From positions 62,001 through 126,000 of the forward strand of contig NZ_OY764212.1 in NCBI RefSeq assembly GCF_963668165.1: 64,000 bases of DNA, in the 5' to 3' direction. Below are positions 51,383 through 60,541 of the stretch, one piece after another. The notes under the pieces were generated by a model that saw only the letters and a program-made list of their open reading frames with translations, searched no databases and had not been told where the DNA came from. Both the position numbers and the translations under genes were made by a program. Source of the DNA: Marispirochaeta sp. (GTDB lineage: Bacteria > Spirochaetota > Spirochaetia > JC444 > Marispirochaetaceae). Positions within the stretch are counted from its first letter, which is position 1; the number at the start of each line of letters is the position of its first letter.

Positions 51383-52593
51383 AGTGACCCCCAGTTTGCA
51401 AATCGTGGATTCACCGGGCATACTGGGAATAACAAAATCAACGTATGCGGCTACCGCATGCAAATGGAGGTCACTAGATGAATACTGTAACGCACATTGG
51501 AATCGATGTCCACAAAGATACTTACTCGCTGTGTTCATTCAACTTTTCAGCCCAGAAGAGTTTCGGGCAAACCAGAATCGCCAGCAAGAGCTCTCTGGTG
51601 ATCAAATATGTACGAAAACTACAAAAGGAACATCCTGAGTGTACAGTACTCTGCGGTTATGAAGCAGGTCCAACCGGATACGGACTCTACCGGGATTTGG
51701 CGAAAGCAGATATCCCCTGTGTGATTATGGCCCCGACTACGTTGCCGAAAGCACCAGGCAATCACATAAAAACAGACAGGATAGATGCTGAAGAACTGGC
51801 CAGACACCTGGCGTGGGGGACCTACAGTGCCGTGCATATACCGACGCCACAAGATGAAGCGGTAAAAAATTATACACGGCTGAGAAATACCCGGAAAAAG
51901 GCTCTAGGACGAGCAAAACAGAACCTGTTGTCCTTTCTACTGCGTCATGGACGATGTTTCACCGAGGGAAAAAATTCTTGGACAATTGCCCACTATACAT
52001 GGCTGAAGGGGCAACTGTTTCATGATGAGGTCGACCAGGAAACGTTTACTGAATATCTGCAGGAAGTACACGACCAACAGGAAAAGGTAGACCGCTATAA
52101 TCAGCGGATCGAAGAGTTGGCCGCCTTGGATGCCTACCGAGACCGGGTATCGAGACTTCGCTGTTTCAGGGGAATAGAGACGCATACGGCATTATCGTTT
52201 ATTTCAGAGATTGGGGACTTCTCCCGGTTTGCAAACCCACAGCAGTTCTCCTCGTTTCTGGGCCTGGTTCCCAAGGAGAACTCCAGTGGTCAGAGAGAAC
52301 GGCGAGGGAGTATCACAAAGGCCGGGAATGAACGTTTACGGCTCCTGCTTATCGAAGGAGCCAAATCAACCCTGCGAAGCAATATCTATGGAAAGAAATC
52401 AAAGCGTCTCCTGGCGAGACAGAAAGGAAATGATCCGGATGTCATTGCGTATGCTGACAGGGCTAACAGGAGATTGCACAGAGTGTACAATAATCTTGTT
52501 GCTCGCGGTGTGCATCACAACAAGGCGACCGTCGCTGTTGCCAGAGAGTTATCCTGCTTCATCTGGGGGATGATGAACAATAGAATCAACTAA
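51383..52593 (+). mobile_element. IS110-family insertion sequence (right boundary not resolved)
   Basis: It carries one DEDD transposase gene. Upstream of it an inverted repeat pairs AGTGACCCCCAGTTTGCA (51383-51400) with TGCAAATGGAGGTCACT (51459-51475), around a GCGG-CTA-CCGC hairpin. IS110-type elements lack classical terminal repeats and carry a structured non-coding RNA at one end. The right end is unclear; a 290-bp non-coding stretch follows. Confidence 0.7.
51478..52593 (+). CDS. IS110-family transposase (DEDD, bridge-RNA-guided type)
   Basis: A 371-residue recombinase. The RuvC-like DEDD residues are D10 (GIDVHKD), E62 (GYEAGPTG), D100 and D103 (KTDRIDAEE). The C-terminal Transposase_20 domain is 'CFRGIETHTALSFISEIGDFSRFANPQQFSSFLGL..SSGQRERRGSITKAGN', holding the catalytic Ser. 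The reading frame is intact. ATG 51478 lies after AATGGAGGTCACTAG. Known members use a non-coding RNA from the element ends to choose target and donor DNA. Confidence 0.95.
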   Translation: MNTVTHIGIDVHKDTYSLCSFNFSAQKSFGQTRIASKSSLVIKYVRKLQKEHPECTVLCGYEAGPTGYGLYRDLAKADIPCVIMAPTTLPKAPGNHIKTDRIDAEELARHLAWGTYSAVHIPTPQDEAVKNYTRLRNTRKKALGRAKQNLLSFLLRHGRCFTEGKNSWTIAHYTWLKGQLFHDEVDQETFTEYLQEVHDQQEKVDRYNQRIEELAALDAYRDRVSRLRCFRGIETHTALSFISEIGDFSRFANPQQFSSFLGLVPKENSSGQRERRGSITKAGNERLRLLLIEGAKSTLRSNIYGKKSKRLLARQKGNDPDVIAYADRANRRLHRVYNNLVARGVHHNKATVAVARELSCFIWGMMNNRIN

Positions 52594-52630
52594 CCAATAC
52601 TGTTTCGATAAGAGGGGTTTTAGATGAGAG

Positions 52631-52813
52631 GGATTGATAGACAGGATAATCGGGCAACGATCCAGCTATCTTCGAGGACACTATGTTGACACCCAAGAGG
52701 TGATTCACGTTTTTAGACAGAAAGGGCTTTAGGCGGACCATTGGCCTGCATTAACCAATATGCGTATATCAGAATGGTCAAATGCCGAAAACTGATTTCC
52801 TGTCTATCAATCC
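52631..52813. repeat. Long inverted repeat 3' of IS110 (183 bp between outer ends)
   Basis: GGATTGATAGACAGGA (52631-52646) recurs as a perfect inverted copy, TCCTGTCTATCAATCC, at 52798-52813. The 151 bp between have no open frame. It may mark another small mobile element, a structured RNA of the IS110 end, or a transposon scar. No gene is seen between 52594 and 53159. Confidence 0.7.
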
Positions 52814-52886
52814 TTTTCTTCGTTCAATATTTTGGGAGTTTTATCGTGTAGAGAAAGAAAAAACCTTGACAAAGGTCACATCATAT

Positions 52887-53035
52887 CAGTGTCCCAAACC
52901 GTGGGGATATAAGGAGCCTAATCCCTTAAATGCAGGGTATATATTCACCACGGTCTTAATTATTCCTGGATTTTTCCAGTCTGCCCGCAATCCACGGCGC
53001 ACCAATAGTCTCTATCCCCATGCTTTGGGACATTA
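52887..53035. mobile_element. MITE copy C (149 bp)
   Basis: TIRs at 52887-52908 (CAGTGTCCCAAACCGTGGGG...) and 53014-53035 match the other copies in the GTGTCC and GTGGGGAT parts. The TA flank is present on the right only; the left has CA. It shares a TTTTTCCAG block at 52972-52980 with copy B. Located between IS110 and the DeoR regulator. Confidence 0.75.
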
Positions 53036-53159
53036 CAGCATTTCACATTCTGTATTTTGGTGATCCCCCCTTGCATCGAAAAGCATTTAGTAATATAATC
53101 AAAAGCAATACGAAAACAAAGAACAAGAATATGTGCGATAAAAGGGAACTAAAACGAAG

Positions 53160-53915
53160 ATGGATTCAGGTTTAAGCGACCGGGAACGGCAAATTCTCAA
53201 TCTGTTGTCAGACGATGCCTCAATCTCTGTAGTCGCAATCAGCGATGCCCTGGCAGTCTCCAGGGTCACCGTCAGGAGCGATTTGTCCTCCCTGGAAGAG
53301 AAAGGCTTTCTGGTCCGGACCCACGGCGGCGCCATGCCTGCTTTTCATTCCAGTATCCTGGAGCGGAACCGCACCTGTCCCGATGAAAAGGCCCGCATTG
53401 CCAAAGCCGCGGCAAAATACGTGCAGGACGGCGATACCGTAATGATAGAAGCGGGAACCACCACGGCCCTCATCGTTAAATATCTCCTGGGAAAACGGGA
53501 CATCCACATCGTGACAAACTCCATGCTTCTGGTTCCCTATGCCCGCATGAATCCCCAGCTGCACCTGACTGTAGTGGGGGGGGAGTTCCGGCCGGCGACA
53601 GAATCCCTGGTTGGCCCCATCGCTTTGCGGGAACTCGAGGAGTTTCATGTCCGAAAGGCCTTTCTCGGGACCGATGGCTTCAGTCTGGAAAATGGATCGA
53701 GCACTCATCTTGTAGAAGGTGCGGAGGTTAATAAGCAGATGGCCCGGCAGGCGGATGAGCGTTTTCTGGTGGCGGATTCGTCAAAGTACGGCCGGGCCGG
53801 CTTCGTCCGCATGCAGCCTCTGGAGAGGTATACAAAGATAATTACAGACAGCGGCATGAGTGACCAGGTTGTTGAAGAGCTCGTGTCTGCAGGTCTCAAG
53901 ATTGAACGGGTTTAG
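53160..53915 (+). CDS. DeoR-family regulator of the 2-oxoacid dehydrogenase/polyol operon
   Basis: A 251-residue regulator. HTH 'DRERQILNLLSDDASISVVAISDALAVSRVTVRSDLSSLEEKGFLVRTHGGAMPA'; sensor domain 'TVMIEAGTTTALIVKYLLGK', 'TVVGGEFRPATESLVGPIALREL' and 'FLVADSSKYGRAGFV'. It lies 57 bp before the E2 gene with the same orientation, and probably controls this operon. Two AAAAGCA direct repeats (53077-53083 and 53100-53106) lie upstream and could be half-sites. Confidence 0.92.
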   Translation: MDSGLSDRERQILNLLSDDASISVVAISDALAVSRVTVRSDLSSLEEKGFLVRTHGGAMPAFHSSILERNRTCPDEKARIAKAAAKYVQDGDTVMIEAGTTTALIVKYLLGKRDIHIVTNSMLLVPYARMNPQLHLTVVGGEFRPATESLVGPIALRELEEFHVRKAFLGTDGFSLENGSSTHLVEGAEVNKQMARQADERFLVADSSKYGRAGFVRMQPLERYTKIITDSGMSDQVVEELVSAGLKIERV

Positions 53916-53972
53916 AATTTATTCTTCCTCAGTTACGAGGACTGTAGCAATGTTTGATACAAGGAGTGCGTA

Positions 53973-55307
53973 ATGGCAACGGAAATTGTAATGCCCCGCC
54001 AGGGAAACAGCGTGGAATCCTGTGTGATTCTCGAATGGCGCAAAAATGAGGGCGATCAGGTAAAAAGCGGTGAAATAGTATGCGAAGTGGAGACCGATAA
54101 AGCGACCTTCGAGATCGAATCACCTGCCGAGGGAGTTCTGCTGAAGCATTTTTTCGCGGAGGGAGACGATGTGCCGGTACTCACTGTCATAGCGGCAGTA
54201 GGCGAGGCCGGTGAGGACGTCTCGTCCATGGCTCCCGGTGGAGCAGCCCCAGAGCAAGAGAAGCCCGAGGTTCCGGCAGCTCCTCAAAAGGAGGCCGGAA
54301 AAGAGACTCCTGCTCCCCAGGCTGCGGCAGCCCGGACCAAACCCGTCGGCGGGACAGCGGGCGTTTCACCCCGGGCCAGAAAGACCGCCGCGGAAAAAGG
54401 TGTGAATCTTGAAGAGCTTAGCGGTTCCGGCCCCGGCGGACGCATAATTGAGCGCGACGTTCTGGCAGCGGAACCTTCTGTTTCCGTCAGCCCTGCTGCC
54501 CGGGAAGCCATGGCCGGCGGCATGCGTGCCCCGGCACGGGGTACCGGCATTGGCGGCAGGATTCTTTCCTCTGATGTGGCTGCTTCTGCAGCACCGAAGG
54601 CTGCGGCCTCAGGAGAAATCCGGGAGATCCCCGTCAAGGGAGTGCGCAAGCTGATTGGCGAACGGATGCACGCCTCGCTGCAGAGTACAGCACAGCTGAC
54701 CATGAACTCCTCGGCAGATGCCAGGGAGCTTCAGGCATACCGTGCCCAGTGCAAGGCTGCCCCGGACGAGATGGGTGTGGCCGGTGTTACCCTGAACGAT
54801 ATGGTTCTCTTTGTAGTCAGCCGGGTACTGTCCCGCTATCCCTACATGAATGCCCAGATGCAGGACGACAAGATTTTCGAATACGGCAGCGTCAATCTGG
54901 GCTTTGCCGTGGATACCGAACGGGGCCTTATGGTTCCGGTAATCCGCAATGCCGAACGTCTCTCTCTGAAGGCTATCTCCGCCGAGGCCAAACGCCTTGG
55001 AAAAGCCTGCCTTGAGGGGAACATCAATCCCGACGAACTCGCCGGCGGTACCTTTACCATTACAAACCTCGGTGCTTTGGGGGTCGAATCCTTTACTCCT
55101 GTACTGAATGCTCCCCAGGTGGGAATCCTGGGTGTAAACGGCATCGAGCTCAAACCCGTACAGGGAGCGGAAGGGGTCGACTTTGTTCCGCACATCGGGC
55201 TCTCCCTGACCATAGATCACCGGGCCGTGGATGGAGCCCCGGGGGCCCGCTTCCTGCAGGCAGTGGCAAATGAGCTGGCAAGCTTCAGGCTTGCCCTGGC
55301 GGACTAA
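53973..55307 (+). CDS. Dihydrolipoamide acyltransferase, E2 of a 2-oxoacid dehydrogenase complex
   Basis: A 444-residue enzyme. The lipoyl domain (1-78) has the lipoylated K43 in ETDKATFE. An Ala/Pro linker is followed by a peripheral-subunit-binding domain at ~131-164 (VSPRARKTAAEKGVNLEELSGSGPGGRIIERDV). A second shorter copy at ~172-204 (VSPAAREAM...GIGGRILSSDV) has lost part of its helix. The catalytic domain ends 'TIDHRAVDGAPGARF' with H416 and D420. It is the first of the E2-E3-E1 genes. Substrate (pyruvate, acetoin or branched-chain) cannot be set from sequence alone. Confidence 0.93.
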   Translation: MATEIVMPRQGNSVESCVILEWRKNEGDQVKSGEIVCEVETDKATFEIESPAEGVLLKHFFAEGDDVPVLTVIAAVGEAGEDVSSMAPGGAAPEQEKPEVPAAPQKEAGKETPAPQAAAARTKPVGGTAGVSPRARKTAAEKGVNLEELSGSGPGGRIIERDVLAAEPSVSVSPAAREAMAGGMRAPARGTGIGGRILSSDVAASAAPKAAASGEIREIPVKGVRKLIGERMHASLQSTAQLTMNSSADARELQAYRAQCKAAPDEMGVAGVTLNDMVLFVVSRVLSRYPYMNAQMQDDKIFEYGSVNLGFAVDTERGLMVPVIRNAERLSLKAISAEAKRLGKACLEGNINPDELAGGTFTITNLGALGVESFTPVLNAPQVGILGVNGIELKPVQGAEGVDFVPHIGLSLTIDHRAVDGAPGARFLQAVANELASFRLALAD

Positions 55308-55320
55308 AAGGAGAGAAGCA

Positions 55321-56661
55321 ATGAGCAGCGAGTACGATCTGATTGTCATAGGTGCCGGGCCCGGGGGCTATATCGCCGCCGAGCGGGCCGGCGAGGCAGG
55401 ACAGAAGGTCCTTTTAGTAGAAAAAGAGGAGATGGGCGGGGAGTGCACCAACTGGGGCTGCATTCCCACCAAAAGTCTTCTGGCCGGGGCCAAGCAGTTT
55501 GTCCATGCAAAAGAATCCGAACGCTTCGGAGTTACTGTCTCCGGGGCAAAATATGACCTTAAAACGGCAATGGCCTGGAAGCAGGAGACCATTGAGACCC
55601 TGCGGGCGGGAATTGCCTTTCTTATGAAAAAGAACAAGGTAGAGGTTCTAAAGGGCTCCGCGGTACTCAATCCCAACCGCAGCGTCAATGTAAACGGCGG
55701 GGTCTACAGGGCCAAAAATATCATTATCGCCACCGGTTCCTCCGCGGCGGTACCCCCGATTCCCGGAGCTGACGGTAAAAATGTAGTAACCAACCGGGGA
55801 ATCCTCTCCATTGAGGCTCTTCCGAAAAAGCTGGCGGTAATCGGCGGAGGAGTAATCGGTGTTGAGTTTGCCTCCTATTTTTCCGCCGTCGGGGTCCAGG
55901 TAACGGTTGTGGAGATGATGGACGAGATCCTTCCCTTGATGGACGGGGAGTTTGCCAAAGCCATGCGCAAGGCTGTAAAAGGGATCGAGTTTGTGACATC
56001 TGCCAAGGTTACCAAGATCACTGGTAAAGGGGTGGAGTACGAAAAGGGCGGTAAAACCGAAACGGCCGAAGCGGACCTGATTCTTATGAGCGTCGGACGC
56101 CGTCCCAATCTGGAGGGATTCACCGAAGCGGGGCTGGATATCAGCCGGAGCGGAATCAAGGTGGACGAAAAGATGCGGACCAACCTGCCCGGAGTCTTTG
56201 CCGTCGGCGATGTAACCGGTACCTCTCTCCTGGCACACTCAGCAAGCCGTATGGGAGAGGTAGCGGTCAATACCATCCTGGGTAAGGAAGACCGCATGCG
56301 CTACCATGCCATTCCCTGGGCGGTCTACACCCTGCCGGAAGCCGCCGGCTGCGGGCTCACGGAAAAAGAGGCCGCTGAAAAGGGTATTCCTGTAAAGACT
56401 GCCACCGTGCAGATGCGGGCCAACGGCCGTTTTCTCGCGGAACACGGCAAGCGGGAACCCGGCATGTGCAAGGTCCTCGTGCATGCTGAAAAGCGCAGCC
56501 TTCTTGGTGTCCACATCATGGGCGGCGTAGCTTCGGAGATTATTCCCGTCGCCTCTGCCATGATTGAAGCCGAGCTCAGGGCCGATGAAATTAAAGAGAT
56601 AATTTTTCCTCATCCGGCGGTCGCCGAAGTTATACGGGACGCTGTGTGGGAAATAGAGTAG
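55321..56661 (+). CDS. lpdA: Dihydrolipoamide dehydrogenase, E3
   Basis: A 446-residue flavoenzyme. FAD motif 'DLIVIGAGPGGYIAAERAGEAG', redox disulfide C42/C47 in 'GGECTNWGCIPTKSL', NAD site 'LAVIGGGVIGVEFASYFSAVGVQVTVVE', and C-terminal 'FPHPAVAEVIRDAV', where the usual HAHPT has Phe in first place but keeps the His-Pro. It reoxidises the E2 lipoamide. ATG 55321 is chosen after GGAGAGAAGCA. Eleven-codon-scale spacing to E2 (13 bp) shows one operon. Confidence 0.94.
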   Translation: MSSEYDLIVIGAGPGGYIAAERAGEAGQKVLLVEKEEMGGECTNWGCIPTKSLLAGAKQFVHAKESERFGVTVSGAKYDLKTAMAWKQETIETLRAGIAFLMKKNKVEVLKGSAVLNPNRSVNVNGGVYRAKNIIIATGSSAAVPPIPGADGKNVVTNRGILSIEALPKKLAVIGGGVIGVEFASYFSAVGVQVTVVEMMDEILPLMDGEFAKAMRKAVKGIEFVTSAKVTKITGKGVEYEKGGKTETAEADLILMSVGRRPNLEGFTEAGLDISRSGIKVDEKMRTNLPGVFAVGDVTGTSLLAHSASRMGEVAVNTILGKEDRMRYHAIPWAVYTLPEAAGCGLTEKEAAEKGIPVKTATVQMRANGRFLAEHGKREPGMCKVLVHAEKRSLLGVHIMGGVASEIIPVASAMIEAELRADEIKEIIFPHPAVAEVIRDAVWEIE

Positions 56662-56697
56662 AGAGAACAGACGCAAGAAACCTGCAAGGAGATTGTT

Positions 56698-59154
56698 ATG
56701 CCCAAGTCAATACTGGTAGATCCTGCAAAGGTCAGGAAGCCAGGCAAGATCAAGATTAAAGACATCCCTGTAAACGCCTACGAGGGGAACTTTGAGAAAG
56801 AGAAAAAGAAGTACGGGGTCGACGGTCTTAAGACCATCTACCGCGATATGTCCTATATCCGCGAATTCGAGACCATGCTGGACCAGATCAAGAAGATGGG
56901 AAGCTACCAGGGGATCGAGTACAATCACAAGGGCCCGGCTCACCTTTCCATCGGACAGGAGTCCGCGGCTGTCGGCCAGTGCTATAATCTGAATGTAGCC
57001 GACCAGCTTTTCGGTTCCCACCGCAGCCACGGCGAAATTCTGGCGAAGTGTTTCTCCGCAGTCCATAAACTGCCGGAAAAAGACCTCATGAGTATCATGG
57101 AAGGTTTTATGGGCGGTGCCACTTTAAAGGTGGTAGAAGCCGGCCATAAAGGATCGGTGCGGGAATTGGCGGAAAAGTTTGTCCTCTACGGCACCCTGGC
57201 GGAGATCTTTGCCAAGGAGACGGGTTTTAACAAGGGGCTCGGCGGCTCCATGCACACCTTTTTTACCCCCTTCGGCTCCATGCCCAACAACGCCATCGTC
57301 GGCGGATCCGGAGACATCAGCGTCGGTGCTGCCCTTTTTAAAAGAATCAATCGCAAACCCGGCATCGTAATCGCCAATATCGGCGATGCCTCCATGGGCT
57401 GTGGTCCGGTTTGGGAGGGCATGATGCTGTCCGCCATGGACCAGTACCGCACTCTCTGGGACAAGGAGATCGGCGGAGCACCCCCTGTGCTTTTTAACTT
57501 CTTCAATAACTTCTACGGCATGGGCGGCCAGACCTCCGGTGAAACCATGGGTTACGAAATTCTGGCACGGGTAGGTGCCGGGGTGAACCCCGAGAACATG
57601 CACTCTGAACGGGTGGACGGCTATAATCCCCTGGCCGTGGCCGACGCGGTGGAACGGAAAAAGAAGATCCTCGCGGAAGGGAAAGGTCCTGTCCTGATGG
57701 ACACCATTACCTACCGTCTTTCCGGTCACAGCCCCTCCGACGCCTCCAGCTACCGCACCAAAGAGGAGGTCGAGCTTTGGGAGGCCAACGACTGTATCGG
57801 CGGCTATGGTTCCTATCTTATAGAGAACGGGGCTGTAGATCAGGCTTACATCGATGAGATTTCTGCTGAGGTACAGCAGAAGGTCAAGCAGATCGTGGAA
57901 CTCGCGATGGACATGGAAAAGAGCCCCCGGGTGGGTGGACAGTTCATTGAAACGGTTATGTTTTCCAACGAAAAAGCGGAGAAGTTTGACGACCGTGAAC
58001 CTGAAATGCTTCTCTCGTACAATGAGAACCCGCGTATACAGTCTTTTGCCAGAAAGAGCCGCTATGGTTTCGACGAGAACGGAAAGCGCCTTTCTGCAGC
58101 AAAAATCTTTGCCTACCGGGATGCCCTTTTTGAGGCCATGCTGCACCGCTTCAGCATTGATCCCACCATGGCAGCCTGGGGCGAGGAAAACCGCGACTGG
58201 GGCGGTGCCTTCGCCGTCTACCGCGGCCTCACCGAGGCACTGCCCTACCACAGGCTCTTCAACTCCCCCATCTCTGAAGGGGCTATTGTCGGTTCCGGTG
58301 TAGGATACGCCCTTGCCGGCGGACGGGCAGTGGTGGAGCTGATGTACTGTGACTTTATGGGCCGCGCCGGAGACGAAATATTTAACCAGGCAGCCAAGTG
58401 GCAGTCCATGAGTGCCGGTATCCTGAAGATGCCCCTTACCTTGCGGGTTTCCGTGGGCAATAAGTACGGCGCCCAGCACTCCCAGGACTGGACCAGTCTG
58501 GTGGCCCATATTCCCGGACTTAAAGCCATGTTCCCTGCTACTCCCTACGATGCCAAGGGTATGTTGAACCTGGCACTCAGCGGGACCGACCCGGTAATCT
58601 TTTTCGAGAGTCAGAAGCTCTACGGTATCGGTGAGGAGTTTGTTGCTGAAGGCGTTCCGGAGGGCTATTACGAGGTCCCCGAAGGAGAACCCGCCCTGCG
58701 CAGGAGCGGCAGCGACCTGACGATCTGTACCATAGGAGCAACTCTCTATCCTGCGATAGAGGCAGCCGCTGAACTGGAAGAAAAGTACGGACTTTCTGTA
58801 GAGGTCTGGGATCTGCGTTTTATTAATCCCCTCAATTACGAACCCCTGGTTGAGTCAGTCAAAAAGACCGGCAAGCTGCTTCTTGCAAGCGACGCCTGTG
58901 AACGGGGAAGCTTTCTGCACACCGTGGCGAGCAATCTTACTGCTCTCTCTTTTGACTATCTGGATGCTCCTCCGGCGATCGTCGGCAGCCGTAACTGGAT
59001 CAGCCCCGCCGCCGAGATGGAAGAGCTCTTCTTTCCTCAGAAGGAGTGGCTCATCGATGCGGTCCACGAACAGATCCTGCCCCTGGACGGTCATACACCT
59101 GTAACGGTTGCTACCGCCGGTGAAATCCTGCGGAGGAACAGACTGGGCGTGTAG
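56698..59154 (+). CDS. Fused E1 alpha-beta 2-oxoacid dehydrogenase component
   Basis: An 818-residue protein. Residues ~40-420 form the E1alpha part, with the ThDP motif '[12 protein letters not shown]' (G229-D230...) ending in '[12 protein letters not shown]' near 270 and the loop 'SYRTKEEV'. Residues ~460-818 form the E1beta part, with '[16 protein letters not shown]', '[48 protein letters not shown]' and the C-terminal '[36 protein letters not shown]'. It decarboxylates a 2-oxoacid and acylates the E2 lipoyl group. The fusion of the two chains and the ~50-residue lysine-rich N-terminal extension are notable. It follows E3 by 36 bp. Confidence 0.93.
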   Translation: MPKSILVDPAKVRKPGKIKIKDIPVNAYEGNFEKEKKKYGVDGLKTIYRDMSYIREFETMLDQIKKMGSYQGIEYNHKGPAHLSIGQESAAVGQCYNLNVADQLFGSHRSHGEILAKCFSAVHKLPEKDLMSIMEGFMGGATLKVVEAGHKGSVRELAEKFVLYGTLAEIFAKETGFNKGLGGSMHTFFTPFGSMPNNAIVGGSGDISVGAALFKRINRKPGIVIANIGDASMGCGPVWEGMMLSAMDQYRTLWDKEIGGAPPVLFNFFNNFYGMGGQTSGETMGYEILARVGAGVNPENMHSERVDGYNPLAVADAVERKKKILAEGKGPVLMDTITYRLSGHSPSDASSYRTKEEVELWEANDCIGGYGSYLIENGAVDQAYIDEISAEVQQKVKQIVELAMDMEKSPRVGGQFIETVMFSNEKAEKFDDREPEMLLSYNENPRIQSFARKSRYGFDENGKRLSAAKIFAYRDALFEAMLHRFSIDPTMAAWGEENRDWGGAFAVYRGLTEALPYHRLFNSPISEGAIVGSGVGYALAGGRAVVELMYCDFMGRAGDEIFNQAAKWQSMSAGILKMPLTLRVSVGNKYGAQHSQDWTSLVAHIPGLKAMFPATPYDAKGMLNLALSGTDPVIFFESQKLYGIGEEFVAEGVPEGYYEVPEGEPALRRSGSDLTICTIGATLYPAIEAAAELEEKYGLSVEVWDLRFINPLNYEPLVESVKKTGKLLLASDACERGSFLHTVASNLTALSFDYLDAPPAIVGSRNWISPAAEMEELFFPQKEWLIDAVHEQILPLDGHTPVTVATAGEILRRNRLGV

Positions 59155-59182
59155 AAAGTGTAAGAAGCGTAAGGAGTGTGAT

Positions 59183-60514
59183 ATGTCCGGCACATATAAT
59201 GAGCTGTACAAGGGCTTGAACGACCCCGATCCTTCCCGCCGTCTGCAGACGGCGGAGAAGGCGGGGGAACTCATTCGCAGCGGTAAAATCGGGAAGGAAA
59301 GAGAAGCACTGGGGGAGGTTAACAACCATGTCCACACCATTTACTCCTTTTCCCCCTATTCACCAAGCCTGTCCGCGTTCCGTGCCTGGCAGGCAGGGCT
59401 GTCAGCAGTAGGAATAATGGACCATGACTCCGTGGCCGGGGCAGCTGAAATGTACAGCGCCGGTAAAGCCGTAGGAATCGCGACAACCGCCGGCTTTGAA
59501 GTCAGAGTCAGTATGAGCGGGACAGCTGTAGAGGGGAGAAAGATCAACAACCCTGATTCACCGAATATCGCGTACATGGCTGTTCACGGAATCCCATCCC
59601 AAAGCATACCGCAGGCTGCGGCCTTTTTATTACCGGTAAACCGGCAGCGGAACCTGAGGAACCGCGCCCAGACCGAAGCCCTGAACTCTTTGCTCCGTGA
59701 TTATGAAATTCCTCCCCTGGATTTTGATACCGATGTCCTTGCCATAAGCAGGGCAGCCGAGGGAGGAAGCGTAACAGAGCGGCATATTCTGTATGCCCTG
59801 GCCCAACGAATAGCAGAGGTCGCCGGAAAAGGCGAAGGCGTCTGCCGGTTTCTGATACGGCAGCTCGGTATTTCCCTGGGTGATACTCTTAGCTGCCGGC
59901 TTAAGGATCCCGAAAATCCTCACTATTTCTATGACTTGCTGGGAGTGCTGAAAAGCGCCTTTCTTCCCCGATTCTTTATCCAGCCTGACGAGAAGGAGTG
60001 TCTTCCGGTAGGTATGGTGATTGATTTTGCCCATTCCACAGGTGCTATACCAGCCTATGCTTATCTCGGTGATGTAGGCGAATCGCCTACGGGCGACAAG
60101 AAGGCGGAGAAATTCGAGGATGACTACCTGGACGAGCTTATTCCCGAACTGAAGCGCCTGGGCTTCAATGCCGTAACCTATATGCCTCCTCGCAACACAA
60201 GAGCCCAGTTGGACCGGCTCAGCACGCTTTGCCGCCGGGAGGAACTGATGGAGATCAGCGGTGTAGACATTAACTCTTCGCGCCAGAGTTTTAGCTGCTC
60301 CGAGGTAATGGATCCCGCTTTTGCGCATCTGATCGAAGCGACATGGGCCCTTATCGCCCACGAACGGCTGGCTTCTGCGGAGAAACGCTACGCCTTCTTT
60401 GACGCGCAGAATCCCTGGGCACAGGATTCTCTTGTTTCGAGAATAAAACGGTATGCCGGGTACGGGAAACGCATGGACCCCCGCAGGCCGGAAGCAATTA
60501 TCGAGATGCTTTAG
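59183..60514 (+). CDS. PHP-domain metal-dependent hydrolase
   Basis: A 443-residue protein. After an N-terminal helical region, 'NNHVHTIYSFSPYSPSLSAFRAWQAGLSAVGIMDHDSVAGAAEM' gives HxH and the H-D metal ligands of the PHP phosphoesterase fold; 'GFEVRVSM' (Glu) and later 'VIDFAHSTGAIPAYAYLGDVG' and 'ISGVDINSSRQSF' complete it. ATG 59183 follows AAGGAG. The function in this operon is unknown; a sugar-phosphate or cyclic-phosphate phosphatase is plausible. It lies between the dehydrogenase complex and two polyol-type dehydrogenases. Confidence 0.85.
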   Translation: MSGTYNELYKGLNDPDPSRRLQTAEKAGELIRSGKIGKEREALGEVNNHVHTIYSFSPYSPSLSAFRAWQAGLSAVGIMDHDSVAGAAEMYSAGKAVGIATTAGFEVRVSMSGTAVEGRKINNPDSPNIAYMAVHGIPSQSIPQAAAFLLPVNRQRNLRNRAQTEALNSLLRDYEIPPLDFDTDVLAISRAAEGGSVTERHILYALAQRIAEVAGKGEGVCRFLIRQLGISLGDTLSCRLKDPENPHYFYDLLGVLKSAFLPRFFIQPDEKECLPVGMVIDFAHSTGAIPAYAYLGDVGESPTGDKKAEKFEDDYLDELIPELKRLGFNAVTYMPPRNTRAQLDRLSTLCRREELMEISGVDINSSRQSFSCSEVMDPAFAHLIEATWALIAHERLASAEKRYAFFDAQNPWAQDSLVSRIKRYAGYGKRMDPRRPEAIIEML

Positions 60515-60541
60515 AAGTATGATGAAATGGAGTTTTGAAAT

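Noticed and set aside
50532..51401. N-terminal extension of the glucokinase frame (290 codons)
   Set aside because: Antisense to the HAD gene at 50616-51362; glucokinase homology begins at ATG 50531 with its own ribosome binding site.
57124..58509. 461-codon minus-strand open frame within the fused E1 gene
   Set aside because: Antisense to motif-rich E1 sequence; no domain and no ribosome binding site. GC-rich codon bias explains the long frame.
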